Of a stretch of 41,100 nt of DNA, positions 1 through 8,448 are shown in pieces. Below the pieces are notes generated by a model. The model had not been told where the DNA came from, did no database searches, and saw only the letters and a list, made by a program, of their open reading frames with translations. This DNA is from Bacteroidota bacterium (GTDB lineage Bacteria; Bacteroidota; Ignavibacteria; Ignavibacteriales; Ignavibacteriaceae): contig JAMCWE010000247.1 of assembly GCA_023475265.1 (NCBI GenBank), forward strand, positions 1 to 41,100, in the 5' to 3' direction. A program made the translations under genes and the position numbers. The number at the start of each line of letters is the position of its first letter. Within the stretch, counting starts at the first letter, position 1.

Positions 1-1
1 G

Positions 2-121
2 CTTGCTGCTCAAGGTGGTTTAAGATATTGGGTTTCACCCACGGTTGCCATAACTGGAAGAATTGGTTTTGGTACGTTGAGTTACTCAGGATTGGATTTT
101 GGCGTAGACTTTAAATTTTAA
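2..121 (+). CDS. C-terminal end of an outer-membrane beta-barrel protein (partial)
   Basis: Only the last 39 codons are in the window; the gene starts further left. The translated end alternates hydrophobic and polar residues (GRIGFGTLSYSGLDFGVDF) and finishes with Phe before TAA at 119-121. A C-terminal aromatic residue on the last strand is the usual signal for outer-membrane barrel assembly, so an OMP barrel is inferred. The family cannot be named from this fragment. A strong terminator follows at once, so the gene ends its own transcription unit. Confidence 0.6.
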   Translation, partial: LAAQGGLRYWVSPTVAITGRIGFGTLSYSGLDFGVDFKF

Positions 122-142
122 TTTTGTTCAGGCTTTATTTTT

Positions 143-181
143 AATATCCCTGTATTCAAAAAATGCAGGGATATTTTTTTT
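143..181 (+). terminator. Rho-independent terminator
   Basis: A perfect 10-bp stem (AATATCCCTG at 143-152 with CAGGGATATT at 166-175) has a 13-nt loop and runs into a T-tract to 181. It lies 22 bp after the stop of the partial barrel gene and should end its transcript. Confidence 0.85.
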
Positions 182-206
182 CATGATTTGTTTCACTTCT
201 AAAAAA

Positions 207-226
207 AACTAATCAAATGATTAGTT
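207..226. promoter_or_regulatory. Short inverted repeat in the leader of the OmpA-family gene
   Basis: AACTAATC (207-214) and GATTAGTT (219-226) form a perfect 8-bp inverted repeat around AAAT. An A-tract precedes it and a T-rich run follows. It could be an operator, an attenuator or a second weak terminator. The sequence does not decide between these. Confidence 0.3.
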
Positions 227-405
227 GTTTTAGCTGCACTCGGTTCATATCTTCGAACTAATAATAATTCCCATACAAATATTAGAACTACAAAATTAAA
301 ACTTGCTGCAATATAAAAACGGCTTTGTTTAAGGAATCTTTCTTGACTAAATATTCAGAAACCGACATCTAAAAATAAATATTATAAAATTTTTGAGAGG
401 TGAAG

Positions 406-1617
406 ATGAAAAAAATATTATTATACTCTGTAGCAATTATTTTTCTATCAGTTATTAAAGCACATGCCCAATTCGGCGATATACTAAACCACGTTAAGGA
501 TAAGGCAAAAGAAAAAGTTGAACAGGGAATAGATAAAACAATGGATAACGCCACAAGCGGCAAGAAAAAAGACGGAACTAAAAATTCTAATAACGCAAAT
601 AACAATAACGGCAACAGCAATTCAAATAATACTGCTGCAGATAATTCCAACCAAGTACCGACAATAATTTCTTATAAGAATTATGACTTCGTTCCCGGCG
701 ACACAGTTATTTTTCAATCCAATTTAGCGGATGAAGAAGTTGGTGAGATTCCGTCTCAATTTACTTTGAGCCACGGACAAATGGATATCCAGGTTGAAGA
801 CGGTGAAAATGTTATTCATATTCCCAGCGGACCGGGAGCTACGCTTACTCCCAGAATGAGTACTACTACTTACATGCCCGATCAATTCACAATTGAATTT
901 GATTTTAAAAACGAAAAATTCGGTCTATGTCATCTTATGGTAGATTTCGGGCATAGAACATATTATTCCGGCGGCGAAGGTATTACACCCGGAATGACTT
1001 TTGATAATACTTCGGTTACTTGGACGCTCGGGGACGTTTCCTACCCAGATGAGCTGCAGAAGATTTTAGACAAGCCTATGCAGTGGCATCATATTGCAAT
1101 CGCCATTAATAAAACGGTTGGTAAAATTTACGTCGATCAATTCAGGGTAGCTAATGTAAATAATCTTACCGGCAAACCTAATAATGTTACCATTGATGTT
1201 AACGGTTATGAAAATTCTTACATAAAGAACGTGCGGATAGCCGCCGGAGGAATTAATATTTACAAAAAGATTACCACGTTAACCAAAATAGTAACTCACG
1301 GTATTCTGTTCGATGTTGATAAGGCTACACTCAAGCCTCAGTCTATGGGAACAATAAATGAAATTTATAATGTTCTTAAAAGAGATCCTTCGCTTAAATT
1401 TGAAATTGACGGACACACGGACAACACAGGCAACGCTGCCCAAAACTTAACTCTTTCCCAGCAGAGAGCCGATGCAGTTAAAACAGAGCTTGTTAGTCTT
1501 GGTATTGATGCTTCCAGATTGACTACAAAAGGATTCGGCGATACAAAGCCGATGGACACTAACGATACTCCGGAAGGAAAAGCTAATAATAGACGGGTTG
1601 AGTTTGTAAAGATATAA
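406..1617 (+). CDS. Secreted OmpA-family protein with lamin-G-like middle domain
   Basis: The start is ATG at 406 with GAGAGG at 395-400; an in-frame GTG at 400 overlaps that ribosome site and is less likely. The 403-residue protein opens with a signal peptide ending in AHA-Q near residue 22. An Asn/Ser/Lys-rich linker follows (about residues 40-85), then a beta-rich section resembling LamG/concanavalin-type domains (about 90-285). The C-terminal OmpA-like domain (about 295-403) holds FDVDKATLKPQS, the peptidoglycan-binding core IDGHTDNTGN, SQQRADAVK and NNRRVEF. Family knowledge: OmpA-like domains bind meso-diaminopimelate in peptidoglycan and tether envelope proteins. The ligand of the middle domain is unknown. 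It heads a run of exported proteins on the same strand. Confidence 0.85.
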   Translation: MKKILLYSVAIIFLSVIKAHAQFGDILNHVKDKAKEKVEQGIDKTMDNATSGKKKDGTKNSNNANNNNGNSNSNNTAADNSNQVPTIISYKNYDFVPGDTVIFQSNLADEEVGEIPSQFTLSHGQMDIQVEDGENVIHIPSGPGATLTPRMSTTTYMPDQFTIEFDFKNEKFGLCHLMVDFGHRTYYSGGEGITPGMTFDNTSVTWTLGDVSYPDELQKILDKPMQWHHIAIAINKTVGKIYVDQFRVANVNNLTGKPNNVTIDVNGYENSYIKNVRIAAGGINIYKKITTLTKIVTHGILFDVDKATLKPQSMGTINEIYNVLKRDPSLKFEIDGHTDNTGNAAQNLTLSQQRADAVKTELVSLGIDASRLTTKGFGDTKPMDTNDTPEGKANNRRVEFVKI

Positions 1618-1689
1618 TCCGGCTTTTACGGAAACAGTTTTGAACAGAAATAATTCAGCAAATATTCTTTCTAATATTCAGGAGCAATT

Positions 1690-2067
1690 ATGGATAACTC
1701 ACAACAAACCACAACCGGCAGCTTACTTAGAGTTGATGACGGAAAGACTATCGCCATCATCAGCTATCTCAGCATCATCGGATGGATAATTGCATACATA
1801 ATGTATGGCAATAATAAAGCTCCTCTGGCAGCGTTTCATCTCAGGCAGACGATTACGCTTTACATTGCCTCGCTTGCAGTTTGGATTGTGGAAATGATTC
1901 TTGCATTCATCCCAGTAATCGGAATTCTTGCAAGCATAGCGGCAATTTTTCTGTACATTGCCTTCTTTATCTTTTGGATAATCGGGTTTATAGCCGCAGT
2001 AAACGGACAGGAAAAAGCAATGCCTTTTATCGGAGTTCAGGCGCAAGCATGGTTTAGGGGGATATGA
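1690..2067 (+). CDS. DUF4870-like small integral membrane protein
   Basis: This 125-residue protein starts at ATG 1690 after AGGAGC. It has a short polar N-terminus with DDGKTIAIISYLSIIGW, then about three to four hydrophobic helices, ending near GQEKAMPFIG. The pattern (first helix after an N-terminal acidic stretch, a conserved AAFHLRQ motif between helices 1 and 2, central paired helices) matches the DUF4870/Tic20-like family. Its function is not established. Its stop overlaps the start of the next gene by four bases (ATGA), so the two are probably translated together. Confidence 0.7.
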   Translation: MDNSQQTTTGSLLRVDDGKTIAIISYLSIIGWIIAYIMYGNNKAPLAAFHLRQTITLYIASLAVWIVEMILAFIPVIGILASIAAIFLYIAFFIFWIIGFIAAVNGQEKAMPFIGVQAQAWFRGI

Positions 2068-2606
2068 TGACTAAAACTAAACTGAAAATTTTACAAATGT
2101 GCATCATAATTATGTGCACAATATTTTTAACAAGCGCCTATGCGCAAGTTAATTTGTTCCAATTTACGTTAAGCGGTCAAGAGTACGGGAAAGGCAGAAC
2201 ATTTACAATCCCGGATAATCCTAACACAAGCATGAACTGTCACGCGCAGCTTGTAGATGATAACATGCGAACTATAATAGACGGATCAATGGAATTGCCA
2301 ACTAAAGAAACTTACATATTTGCATCGGTACAACTCCACATTGAACTTTACCGAGGGATGGGTAAGACTACCGTGAACCTAAACCCGAAACATTCAACCG
2401 GAACTTTACATCTTGTAATTACAGGCCCGGATGGGAATGATTTTCTTGCAAACGGCGGTACGGTTACAATTGATCAGTATAATAAAACCGGTGGCTATGT
2501 TAAAGGAAATTTTACCGTGACACTTCTACGAACAAATAATTACGCAGATAAAAATTCAAAAGCATACAACTTAAATGGAAATTTCAGAGTAAAGAGAATT
2601 CAGTAG
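2064..2606 (+). CDS. Secreted protein of unknown function
   Basis: The protein is 180 residues. ATG codons at 2064 and 2067 both follow AGGGGGA at 2056-2062, and the overlap with the upstream stop suggests coupling. A signal peptide of about 27 residues ends in AYAQ. The mature part is beta-rich, with a single Cys near residue 60 and motifs such as GTLHLVITGPDG and GGYVKGNFTVTLL. The last third looks like a small beta-sandwich of the kind found in bacterial surface proteins. I do not recognise a family. Its place in a run of exported genes supports an envelope or extracellular role. Confidence 0.6.
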   Translation: MMTKTKLKILQMCIIIMCTIFLTSAYAQVNLFQFTLSGQEYGKGRTFTIPDNPNTSMNCHAQLVDDNMRTIIDGSMELPTKETYIFASVQLHIELYRGMGKTTVNLNPKHSTGTLHLVITGPDGNDFLANGGTVTIDQYNKTGGYVKGNFTVTLLRTNNYADKNSKAYNLNGNFRVKRIQ

Positions 2607-2700
2607 TCGGTCAGAGCAGACTAGTTATATTTAGTCTAAAGCACGTTTGCCAGAATTTAAAACGTTTTTTAGAACAATGTTTAACAACAAGGCATACATC

Positions 2701-3804
2701 ATGAAAAAATATATTTTACTCATAGCAGGATGTTTATGGATTTCATTCGCTGTCAATATTGATGCTCAATCCGAAACAAGTGGAGACCAATACACCGCAA
2801 ATTTCGGTAAGTACAAAATATCTTCAGTATTAGCCTACAATCGTTCTGATGTAAAATTTCCCTACTGGGGCTGGATGAATGAATATTCATATTATGAGAT
2901 TAAGGATAACACAGTAGCATGCAGAGCAATTGTTTATGGTGCCGAAAAAGAAGATGAAGCAGGCACCTTATTAGGTAATACTGCCGCATATATTTTTGAA
3001 AACGGAAAGCTGATTAAAAAAACCACCGTAGATGATATAGAAAAACAAAAGAAATCTCTTGAAGCAGCTCGCAGTAAATACGACTGGCCTTACGGCTCAG
3101 GTGATGATATTGGAAATTATATGACATACAGTTCAGGAACCGCCGGGCAGCAAGCGTTCGTAAATTTTAACGGGAAACAATACGGTCCATATATGATGAT
3201 TAGCGGACTGGACGTGAGCAAGGATAAAACAAAATTTTTTGGAATTGGCGGCGCAATGGGTAACGACGATGTTGATTATTACCTGTTTTCATCAAACGGA
3301 AAAAAAATCAAACTTCCTTCAATGCCGGTAGGAATGTTAGTCAATACTGATTTTTCACACGGAGCTGTTACGGGTTTTGCGAACACTAATAGTGACGACG
3401 AAGCATCAGCCGGCAATATGAATTACCATGAAATTTATTTTGCTGATGGAACAGTTCGAAAAGATGTGACCAATTTAAGTGCTGGTACTACAGCGTGGTT
3501 GGATCCAAGCGGAAAAAATATTCTTGCAGTTGGTCAAGGTATCGGGGCTTATTTAAACGGAAAGAAAGTAACCAGTAACGATGTTGGCGCGGGTAGTTTT
3601 TGGTGCAGCCCTGATGGGTCAAGGTGGTGCTATACATATAATGATGATACACAAATTAGTCACCTTGTATTCAGTGATGGTGCCAATATTAGAGGATTCA
3701 TACATCCGCAGCAGCTTGTGGTCGGCAGCAAAACTTACATCGCGTGGTTTCAATATAAAGATAAAAGCGGTGGGGACATGCTTTTCTGTACGAAGGAATT
3801 ATAA
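2701..3804 (+). CDS. Secreted protein, possibly a beta-propeller, function unknown
   Basis: The start is taken at ATG 2701, which gives a standard signal peptide (MKKYILLIAGC... ending near IDAQ, residue 23). An upstream in-frame TTG at 2647 would only add a polar tail. The 367-residue protein has aromatic- and Gly-rich repeats of the form FNGKQYGPY, followed later by SKDKTKFFGIGG, YFADGTV and SPDGSRWCY. Such spaced G-K-x-Y-G-P-Y and S-x-D-G-x-x-x blades suggest a WD40/TolB-like propeller. This is an inference from pattern only. It ends exactly where the next gene can start. Confidence 0.6.
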   Translation: MKKYILLIAGCLWISFAVNIDAQSETSGDQYTANFGKYKISSVLAYNRSDVKFPYWGWMNEYSYYEIKDNTVACRAIVYGAEKEDEAGTLLGNTAAYIFENGKLIKKTTVDDIEKQKKSLEAARSKYDWPYGSGDDIGNYMTYSSGTAGQQAFVNFNGKQYGPYMMISGLDVSKDKTKFFGIGGAMGNDDVDYYLFSSNGKKIKLPSMPVGMLVNTDFSHGAVTGFANTNSDDEASAGNMNYHEIYFADGTVRKDVTNLSAGTTAWLDPSGKNILAVGQGIGAYLNGKKVTSNDVGAGSFWCSPDGSRWCYTYNDDTQISHLVFSDGANIRGFIHPQQLVVGSKTYIAWFQYKDKSGGDMLFCTKEL

Positions 3805-5811
3805 GTGACTGCACTTAAAAATTTATTTAACAAAATCAGAACGACCATGAAAAACAAAATTATCAGTACAATTTTTATTCTGTCCATGTTTATGTCTCCA
3901 AGAATTGCCTTTTGCCAAAGTACGTTCGATTTTGTCCGAGATACGGTACAGAGCCATTACTTTCTTTGGTTTCACGGACACTGGGACAATAAAAAGAAAA
4001 ATACTTTCGATATAAAACCTGCTTTTGGTACACTCGGTGGCGGAACTGCAACAGTAGAAAATGACGGCAATGTTAAAGTTCAAACGCCTACAATGGATAA
4101 CTGGGACAAATTTTTCGATCAGGGACTTGATGATATTTATAAATGGGAGCAGGAATTAAAGAGCACTTCTCACGATTATGAAGAATGGTCTCATCATCTT
4201 AATGTAGAACTACAGCCTTATTTAGAGTCGATGAAAAATGAATGGAAAGAATATAAAATTAAGCCGGAAGAAAAAAAAGTCGATCTGGAAAAACAGAGGA
4301 TAAAATCTATATCAGACTCTCTGGATAAAAGTTGCTCTAGCTTTAAACCCCGATTCGACGAGATTATGAGTTACTATAAAAAGCATCGGCATGATGGTTT
4401 TGCCGATCTTGTAAATCCTCCTCCTCCGGAAATTGATTATACATGTTCTGAGTGCGACACAAATATTGAAAAAAGAAATAAAAAGATTGTTGACGACTAT
4501 GCAAAAAAGTTTGTGGAGCCTGAAGCAGGTATGATACGTGACTTGATTCCAAGGATAAGAAATATGGAATTGCTCGGAGTTGGCCAGTCTTATAACCTTG
4601 GTGACGAAAGCGGAAATGGTCTTCTGGGTCTTATAATTAAAGATTTTTACAACAAAAATGGTGTATGCAGCTACCTTCACAAAGATGAAATGTGGAAAGT
4701 GGTTCAATTTTTAGCAAATCACGTATTGGAGCGCGCTGAAAAACTAGTTGAGCATAATCGTAAAAATTTTAAAACAGCACGTGCGCTTATAGAGGTTTAT
4801 TGTTCAGTTGCCAGGGATAATGCACTACTTGGCAATTCACCTAGCAATGGCGAGTACTTTGGATATTTTCAGAGTATGATGATGGATCAATTTTATTATT
4901 ACAAACATAAACTTTTTGGAGAGCACGACTGGTCCCAGCTTTCAAATTTTAATATTTTTTTTGAGTTTGTAAGAAGTTATTTGCTGCTAGGAGGAGACGA
5001 AAAATCATCATTTGCTTTTGAGTGGACAAAACTGCTTGCTATGCTGAATGATTTTCAGCTAAGTATAGAGATGACCGTTAATGCAAATGGGAAAGCTATT
5101 GTGCGGCTTAAAGGTACCGCTAAGGTAGCTCCGGAATTTAATCCCGATTCAAACAAGTGTTATACCTGGGTAGTTATAAAGGACAAACCCAGTAGCGATG
5201 GGTCTCCGATTCTAGATAAGGCAGGTATAGTACATTGTGATCTTCTGCAGAACACAATGCCGGGTTTAAAGTACATAGGCACACACAAATATTACACTGA
5301 AATAAAACAACTGAAGATGGATTACTGTCATCCGGGTCAAGATACAATAATGTTTACCAGATTCATTCCTGATCCTACAGGTGACGGGTGGTGGGTAGAC
5401 CCTTATGGACATAGATTTGAGATGGAACTTAACAGTCTTGATTCTTTCTTTCAGGATAAATCCAAAGCTATTTCGGAAGCAGGTAATTTAAGGCAAATGG
5501 CCTCCGGAATAAAATCGAAAGGTTTGAATCTTGCTGCCCAGATGAAGGCATTGGAAAGCAAAATGAAAAGCGGTGGTGGTTTGAATGGTCTTACTGACAT
5601 TCACAAGATTCAGGAACTTGCAAATCAGAGTACAGCTTTATTAAACAACCAAAAAATTGCAGCTATTTTCTTTATTGATTTCCCTTTAACCTCAGATAAC
5701 TTTACAACAACACTGGTTAATAAAACATACAATCTCGATGAAGTCGATCCGATGGTAGCCAGAGCTGCACACGGCACAACGACTATCAAGATCGTGTATA
5801 CCGGTAAATAG
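3805..5811 (+). CDS. Large secreted protein of unknown function
   Basis: The GTG at 3805 directly follows the upstream TAA and has AAGGAA six bases before it. The alternative, ATG at 3847, gives a more usual signal peptide (MKNKIISTIFIL... ending FCQ) but lacks a clear ribosome site. From 3805 the protein is 668 residues. After the signal come charged helical stretches with probable coiled coil (about residues 100-180), a Cys pair TCSECD near residue 215, a helical middle and a beta-rich later part holding GDGWWVDPYGHRFEM. I do not recognise a family. Its tight spacing with both neighbours suggests one operon. Confidence 0.6.
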   Translation: MTALKNLFNKIRTTMKNKIISTIFILSMFMSPRIAFCQSTFDFVRDTVQSHYFLWFHGHWDNKKKNTFDIKPAFGTLGGGTATVENDGNVKVQTPTMDNWDKFFDQGLDDIYKWEQELKSTSHDYEEWSHHLNVELQPYLESMKNEWKEYKIKPEEKKVDLEKQRIKSISDSLDKSCSSFKPRFDEIMSYYKKHRHDGFADLVNPPPPEIDYTCSECDTNIEKRNKKIVDDYAKKFVEPEAGMIRDLIPRIRNMELLGVGQSYNLGDESGNGLLGLIIKDFYNKNGVCSYLHKDEMWKVVQFLANHVLERAEKLVEHNRKNFKTARALIEVYCSVARDNALLGNSPSNGEYFGYFQSMMMDQFYYYKHKLFGEHDWSQLSNFNIFFEFVRSYLLLGGDEKSSFAFEWTKLLAMLNDFQLSIEMTVNANGKAIVRLKGTAKVAPEFNPDSNKCYTWVVIKDKPSSDGSPILDKAGIVHCDLLQNTMPGLKYIGTHKYYTEIKQLKMDYCHPGQDTIMFTRFIPDPTGDGWWVDPYGHRFEMELNSLDSFFQDKSKAISEAGNLRQMASGIKSKGLNLAAQMKALESKMKSGGGLNGLTDIHKIQELANQSTALLNNQKIAAIFFIDFPLTSDNFTTTLVNKTYNLDEVDPMVARAAHGTTTIKIVYTGK

Positions 5812-5820
5812 AAAGTTAAA

Positions 5821-6726
5821 ATGAAAAAAACTAGCTCAACCCGTTGTTCGAAATTATGCTTTAAACCGTTGAAACGGTTTTGTTTTCATGATTACACCAT
5901 TAACACCTCGATTAATCGAGGTGTTAATGGTAAAGCTACATTTATTATTAACTGTTTTAACAGTTTCCAATTTATCTCATTTAGTTTCGAACAATGGGTT
6001 AGCTCAATATTTTTTATTATTATTTTTTCGTTCTGCCTCAGCACAAAGGTCCTATCTCAATCAAGAGCAAAAGCCCAAGAAAATGTTAAAGCAATTACAG
6101 ACCTGATGAAAACATGTGTAAATCACGACTGGATGCTGTACGATATACTGTTTAACGGAAAGCCATTTATGAATTATAATGTTCTTTTCAATGAAAATGT
6201 TTCTAAGAAAATAGATACTTCTGTTCTTGACAAAAGAGATCAGTACTTCAAAGGAGAATTTGGATTGGATCCCAGGTCAGAGTTATCAAAAAAACTGATT
6301 GATCCGCTAGATAAAGAGTTTATAAGGATGTCATCTGAAAACCCTGAGCCAAACGATAGTATGAACGCAATATCGAAGAAGGAAAGGGAAATAAGCGTTG
6401 TGTATGTCTACGTTTTCATCAATAAGAAAAAAATAGAAGGCAGACCGTTCACGGGTGAAAAAATTCCCGGCGTCTCACTGGCTACTATGTTAAACGGTGC
6501 ATATAGAGATAGCTGCAACTGGGACAGCTATTTTCTTGCTTTCGGGAATTGGAAAAGCTCTGTTGGTCGCTCAGATAGTGAGATTCATAAATTTAGATTC
6601 AAACATAATGCAAACTCCCATGATATTGAAAATTTGGTTGTTGTATTAACCGGGGTCAAGTCAAGAGTGGACGAACTGTTAACGAAAATTAATTGGCAGC
6701 AATTAAACAAACTAATCTCCAACTAA
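5821..6726 (+). CDS. Secreted paralogue of the next gene, with an in-frame insertion in its signal peptide
   Basis: The 301-residue frame starts at ATG 5821, ten bases after the previous stop. The C-terminal part (NWDSYFLAFGNWK, VVVLTGVKSRVDELL) is clearly homologous to the next gene (NWISYFLAFGNWK, IVIVMTGAPDRMKEL), so the two are tandem paralogues of unknown function. The N-terminus is odd: residues 7-62 are encoded by a 168-bp insertion (160-bp palindromic element plus an 8-bp duplication). Removing it restores a perfect signal peptide beginning MKKTSSIFFIIIFSF and ending VLSQ. The insertion is a multiple of three and free of stops, so the frame survives. The hydrophobic core now begins about 60 residues in, and export may be impaired. 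No in-frame ATG, GTG or TTG lies between the insertion and the core. Confidence 0.65.
   Translation: MKKTSSTRCSKLCFKPLKRFCFHDYTINTSINRGVNGKATFIINCFNSFQFISFSFEQWVSSIFFIIIFSFCLSTKVLSQSRAKAQENVKAITDLMKTCVNHDWMLYDILFNGKPFMNYNVLFNENVSKKIDTSVLDKRDQYFKGEFGLDPRSELSKKLIDPLDKEFIRMSSENPEPNDSMNAISKKEREISVVYVYVFINKKKIEGRPFTGEKIPGVSLATMLNGAYRDSCNWDSYFLAFGNWKSSVGRSDSEIHKFRFKHNANSHDIENLVVVLTGVKSRVDELLTKINWQQLNKLISN
5840..5999. mobile_element. Non-autonomous palindromic insertion element (MITE-like)
   Basis: The ends are near-perfect inverted repeats: CCCGTTGTTCGAAATTA at 5840-5856, and TAGTTTCGAACAATGGG at 5982-5998, with 15 of 17 bases matching in inverted orientation. TAGCTCAA is directly repeated at 5832-5839 and 6000-6007, as expected for a target-site duplication (7 or 8 bp; one base is ambiguous). 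Inside are a hairpin at 5863-5880 (AAACCGTT/AACGGTTT), a 36-bp perfect palindrome at 5896-5931 near the centre, and a hairpin at 5950-5965 (AACTGTT/AACAGTT). The whole unit reads as one imperfect inverted duplication. No transposase is encoded, so it needs one supplied in trans. Confidence 0.8.
5896..5931. repeat. 36-bp perfect palindrome at the centre of the insertion element
   Basis: Both halves match without error around the midpoint 5913/5914: the left half ends TCGATT and the right half begins AATCGA. It can form a cruciform in DNA or a tight hairpin in either RNA strand. It lies within the coding frame of the surrounding gene. Confidence 0.95.
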
Positions 6727-6742
6727 TTTATATTGATGAAAA

Positions 6743-7546
6743 ATGAAGAACACAATTCACATGGTAATTTTGTTATTCATTTTATCTGTTCTTTTGGGCG
6801 GCAATACTCCGGCACAATCCTTAAAGAAACCTAGTCCGGCAGAGCAAGCAATCCTCGACAAAGCTATTCCAATTATTCAAAGTGTTCTAGATAGATTCGG
6901 TGACAACGATTGGAGTTTGAATCAGGACTGGTATAACGGGGAACCGTACGTGCCGATTAGCGATGATGGGACCGGGCCAATTGGTATTGATCAAAACTTT
7001 GAGAGAGAATACCAAGTACAGGAAAATTCCAAAAGATTTAACACCATCATCATGCCGTTAAACAATAAGCTGCAAGAACTGAATTCAAAATACCAGGAAG
7101 AGTATCAGGCTATCCAAAGTAAAAGCGTTAAAGAACAGGAAGATTTTATGAGCAAATCGAACCCTACTATGGACAGCATAACAGCAATAGGTGATAAAGC
7201 AGAAGAACTAAATGAAATTGATGTCTATGCCTACGTAAACACAACATTAATTAAAGGCAAACCGGTAAACGATCCAGGTATAAATGTCCGAGGCGCATCC
7301 TTGGTAACAAAATTAAATCACGGCTATTACCAAAAAGATAATTGGATAAGCTACTTCTTAGCTTTCGGCAACTGGAAGGGTTTAAAATATAACAATGAGT
7401 TCAATTGTTATTATTACAAATTTAGGAACACGAAGACATCCAGCATTCAAAATATAGTAATTGTAATGACCGGCGCACCGGATAGGATGAAAGAACTGAT
7501 GAATAAGATAGACTGGAGTGTACTCAACAAAGCATTAACAGAATAA
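6743..7546 (+). CDS. Secreted protein, intact paralogue of the preceding gene
   Basis: The 267-residue protein starts at ATG 6743, 17 bases after the upstream stop; the ATG at 6736 opens only a three-codon frame. A signal peptide of about 25 residues ends in PAQS. The mature protein has a helical, Gln/Glu-rich centre (about residues 95-150, possible coiled coil). The C-terminal half contains IDVYAYVNTTLIKGKPV, NWISYFLAFGNWK and VIVMTGAPDRMKELMNKIDW. It matches the gene before it across this half. The family is not recognised. It shows what the disrupted paralogue looked like before the insertion: the short signal peptide is in place here. Confidence 0.65.
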   Translation: MKNTIHMVILLFILSVLLGGNTPAQSLKKPSPAEQAILDKAIPIIQSVLDRFGDNDWSLNQDWYNGEPYVPISDDGTGPIGIDQNFEREYQVQENSKRFNTIIMPLNNKLQELNSKYQEEYQAIQSKSVKEQEDFMSKSNPTMDSITAIGDKAEELNEIDVYAYVNTTLIKGKPVNDPGINVRGASLVTKLNHGYYQKDNWISYFLAFGNWKGLKYNNEFNCYYYKFRNTKTSSIQNIVIVMTGAPDRMKELMNKIDWSVLNKALTE

Positions 7547-7768
7547 AAAATTAAATATAATTGTGTGCTATAAATTTTACAGCTATAGATGATAAATTTT
7601 CGTTAAATCAAAAACTATGTTCGGTCGCTCAGAACACAGGATATTGGTTTAAACTACATTTCTTCAACAATCTGAATTCATATCACATTTTAATAAATCT
7701 CAAAGCTCTTTTATTCAAAAACATGCTGTGGATAAAATTCATGAATCCTTTTCATTGAGTTTGTATCG

Positions 7769-7776
7769 TATATTTG
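7769..7776 (+). promoter_or_regulatory. Candidate -7 promoter box (TATATTTG)
   Basis: TATATTTG matches the TAnnTTTG -7 element known from Bacteroidota sigma-A promoters. It lies 34 bp before the rhodanese start, the first gene of the redox operon. No convincing -33 TTTG is found at the usual distance, so this is a weak call. The rest of 7547-7810 shows nothing else. Confidence 0.4.
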
Positions 7777-7810
7777 CGGCAAAAAAATATTTTAATTGAA
7801 AGAGAGGCTT

Positions 7811-8200
7811 ATGACAACATCTCAAATTCTTTTGCTGATTTTTGCCGCATTGGTAATCGTTCTTTATGTAAGAAGATTTTTTCGAAACAAGAACATAAAA
7901 CATTATGATCCGAATGAGGCTGCTGAGAAGATTAAGAAAAGCATCAATGTTATTTTATTGGATGTAAGAACTCCAACTGAACGAAAAGAACAATTTATAA
8001 AAGGCTCCTTTCATATTCCGTTGTATGAATTGGAAAAAAGAATTGATGAATTGATGAGATTTAAAAATAAAGAGATTATTTGCTATTGCCGTTCCGGTAA
8101 CAGGAGTTTAACAGCTGCGGCAAAGTTAAAGAAAAAAGGATTTAACAGCGCCAATCTTAAGGGCGGAATAATTAGATGGAATCATAATAATTTAAAATAA
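7811..8200 (+). CDS. Membrane-anchored rhodanese-domain sulfurtransferase
   Basis: The start is ATG 7811 with AGAGAGG at 7801-7807; the TTG at 7796 lies before that site and is not used. The 129 residues comprise one N-terminal membrane helix (about 5-21), a basic stop-transfer RRFFRNK, then a single rhodanese domain. LLDVRTPTE (about 49-57) and the active-site loop CRSGNR with Cys93 match the family. Rhodaneses carry a persulfide on that Cys and move sulfane sulfur to acceptors. It is first in an operon with DUF2892 and thioredoxin-type partners. E. coli YgaP joins rhodanese and DUF2892 in one chain; here they are two adjacent genes. Confidence 0.85.
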   Translation: MTTSQILLLIFAALVIVLYVRRFFRNKNIKHYDPNEAAEKIKKSINVILLDVRTPTERKEQFIKGSFHIPLYELEKRIDELMRFKNKEIICYCRSGNRSLTAAAKLKKKGFNSANLKGGIIRWNHNNLK

Positions 8201-8211
8201 CTTCAGGATAA

Positions 8212-8427
8212 ATGATGAGAAAAAATGTTGGCACAATCGATAGAATAATAAGGATATTATTTGCACTTGGTATTCTTATATTATTCTTAGCCCATCAAAT
8301 TACGGGCGGAACAGCGGTGTTTTTAGGATTTGCTGCAATCATTTTATTCTTTACAGGTACAACAAGCTTTTGTCCGTGTTATGTAAGATTAAATATTAAA
8401 ACCGTCAAAGAGGAAGAAAAAAAATAA
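8212..8427 (+). CDS. DUF2892 family membrane protein
   Basis: This 71-residue protein starts at ATG 8212 or 8215, eleven bases after the rhodanese stop. The N-terminal motif MRKNVGTIDRIIRILFAL, two membrane helices and the following CPCY segment are the typical DUF2892 pattern, found as the membrane part of YgaP. The Cys pair at the end of helix 2 may face the membrane surface near the partner rhodanese. The exact role is unproven; context suggests sulfur relay or export. Confidence 0.85.
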   Translation: MMRKNVGTIDRIIRILFALGILILFLAHQITGGTAVFLGFAAIILFFTGTTSFCPCYVRLNIKTVKEEEKK

Positions 8428-8448
8428 TTTTCAGTAAGGTAATTTTTC

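Noticed and set aside
5888-6106. Alternative frame giving a 72-residue protein with a leader-like stretch across the insertion
   Set aside because: It is out of frame with the homologous C-terminal part and ends soon after; it arises from the palindromes.
7561-7758. Frame of 65 codons after the secreted paralogues
   Set aside because: It starts with TTG without a ribosome site, has no family features and lies in AT-rich spacer.
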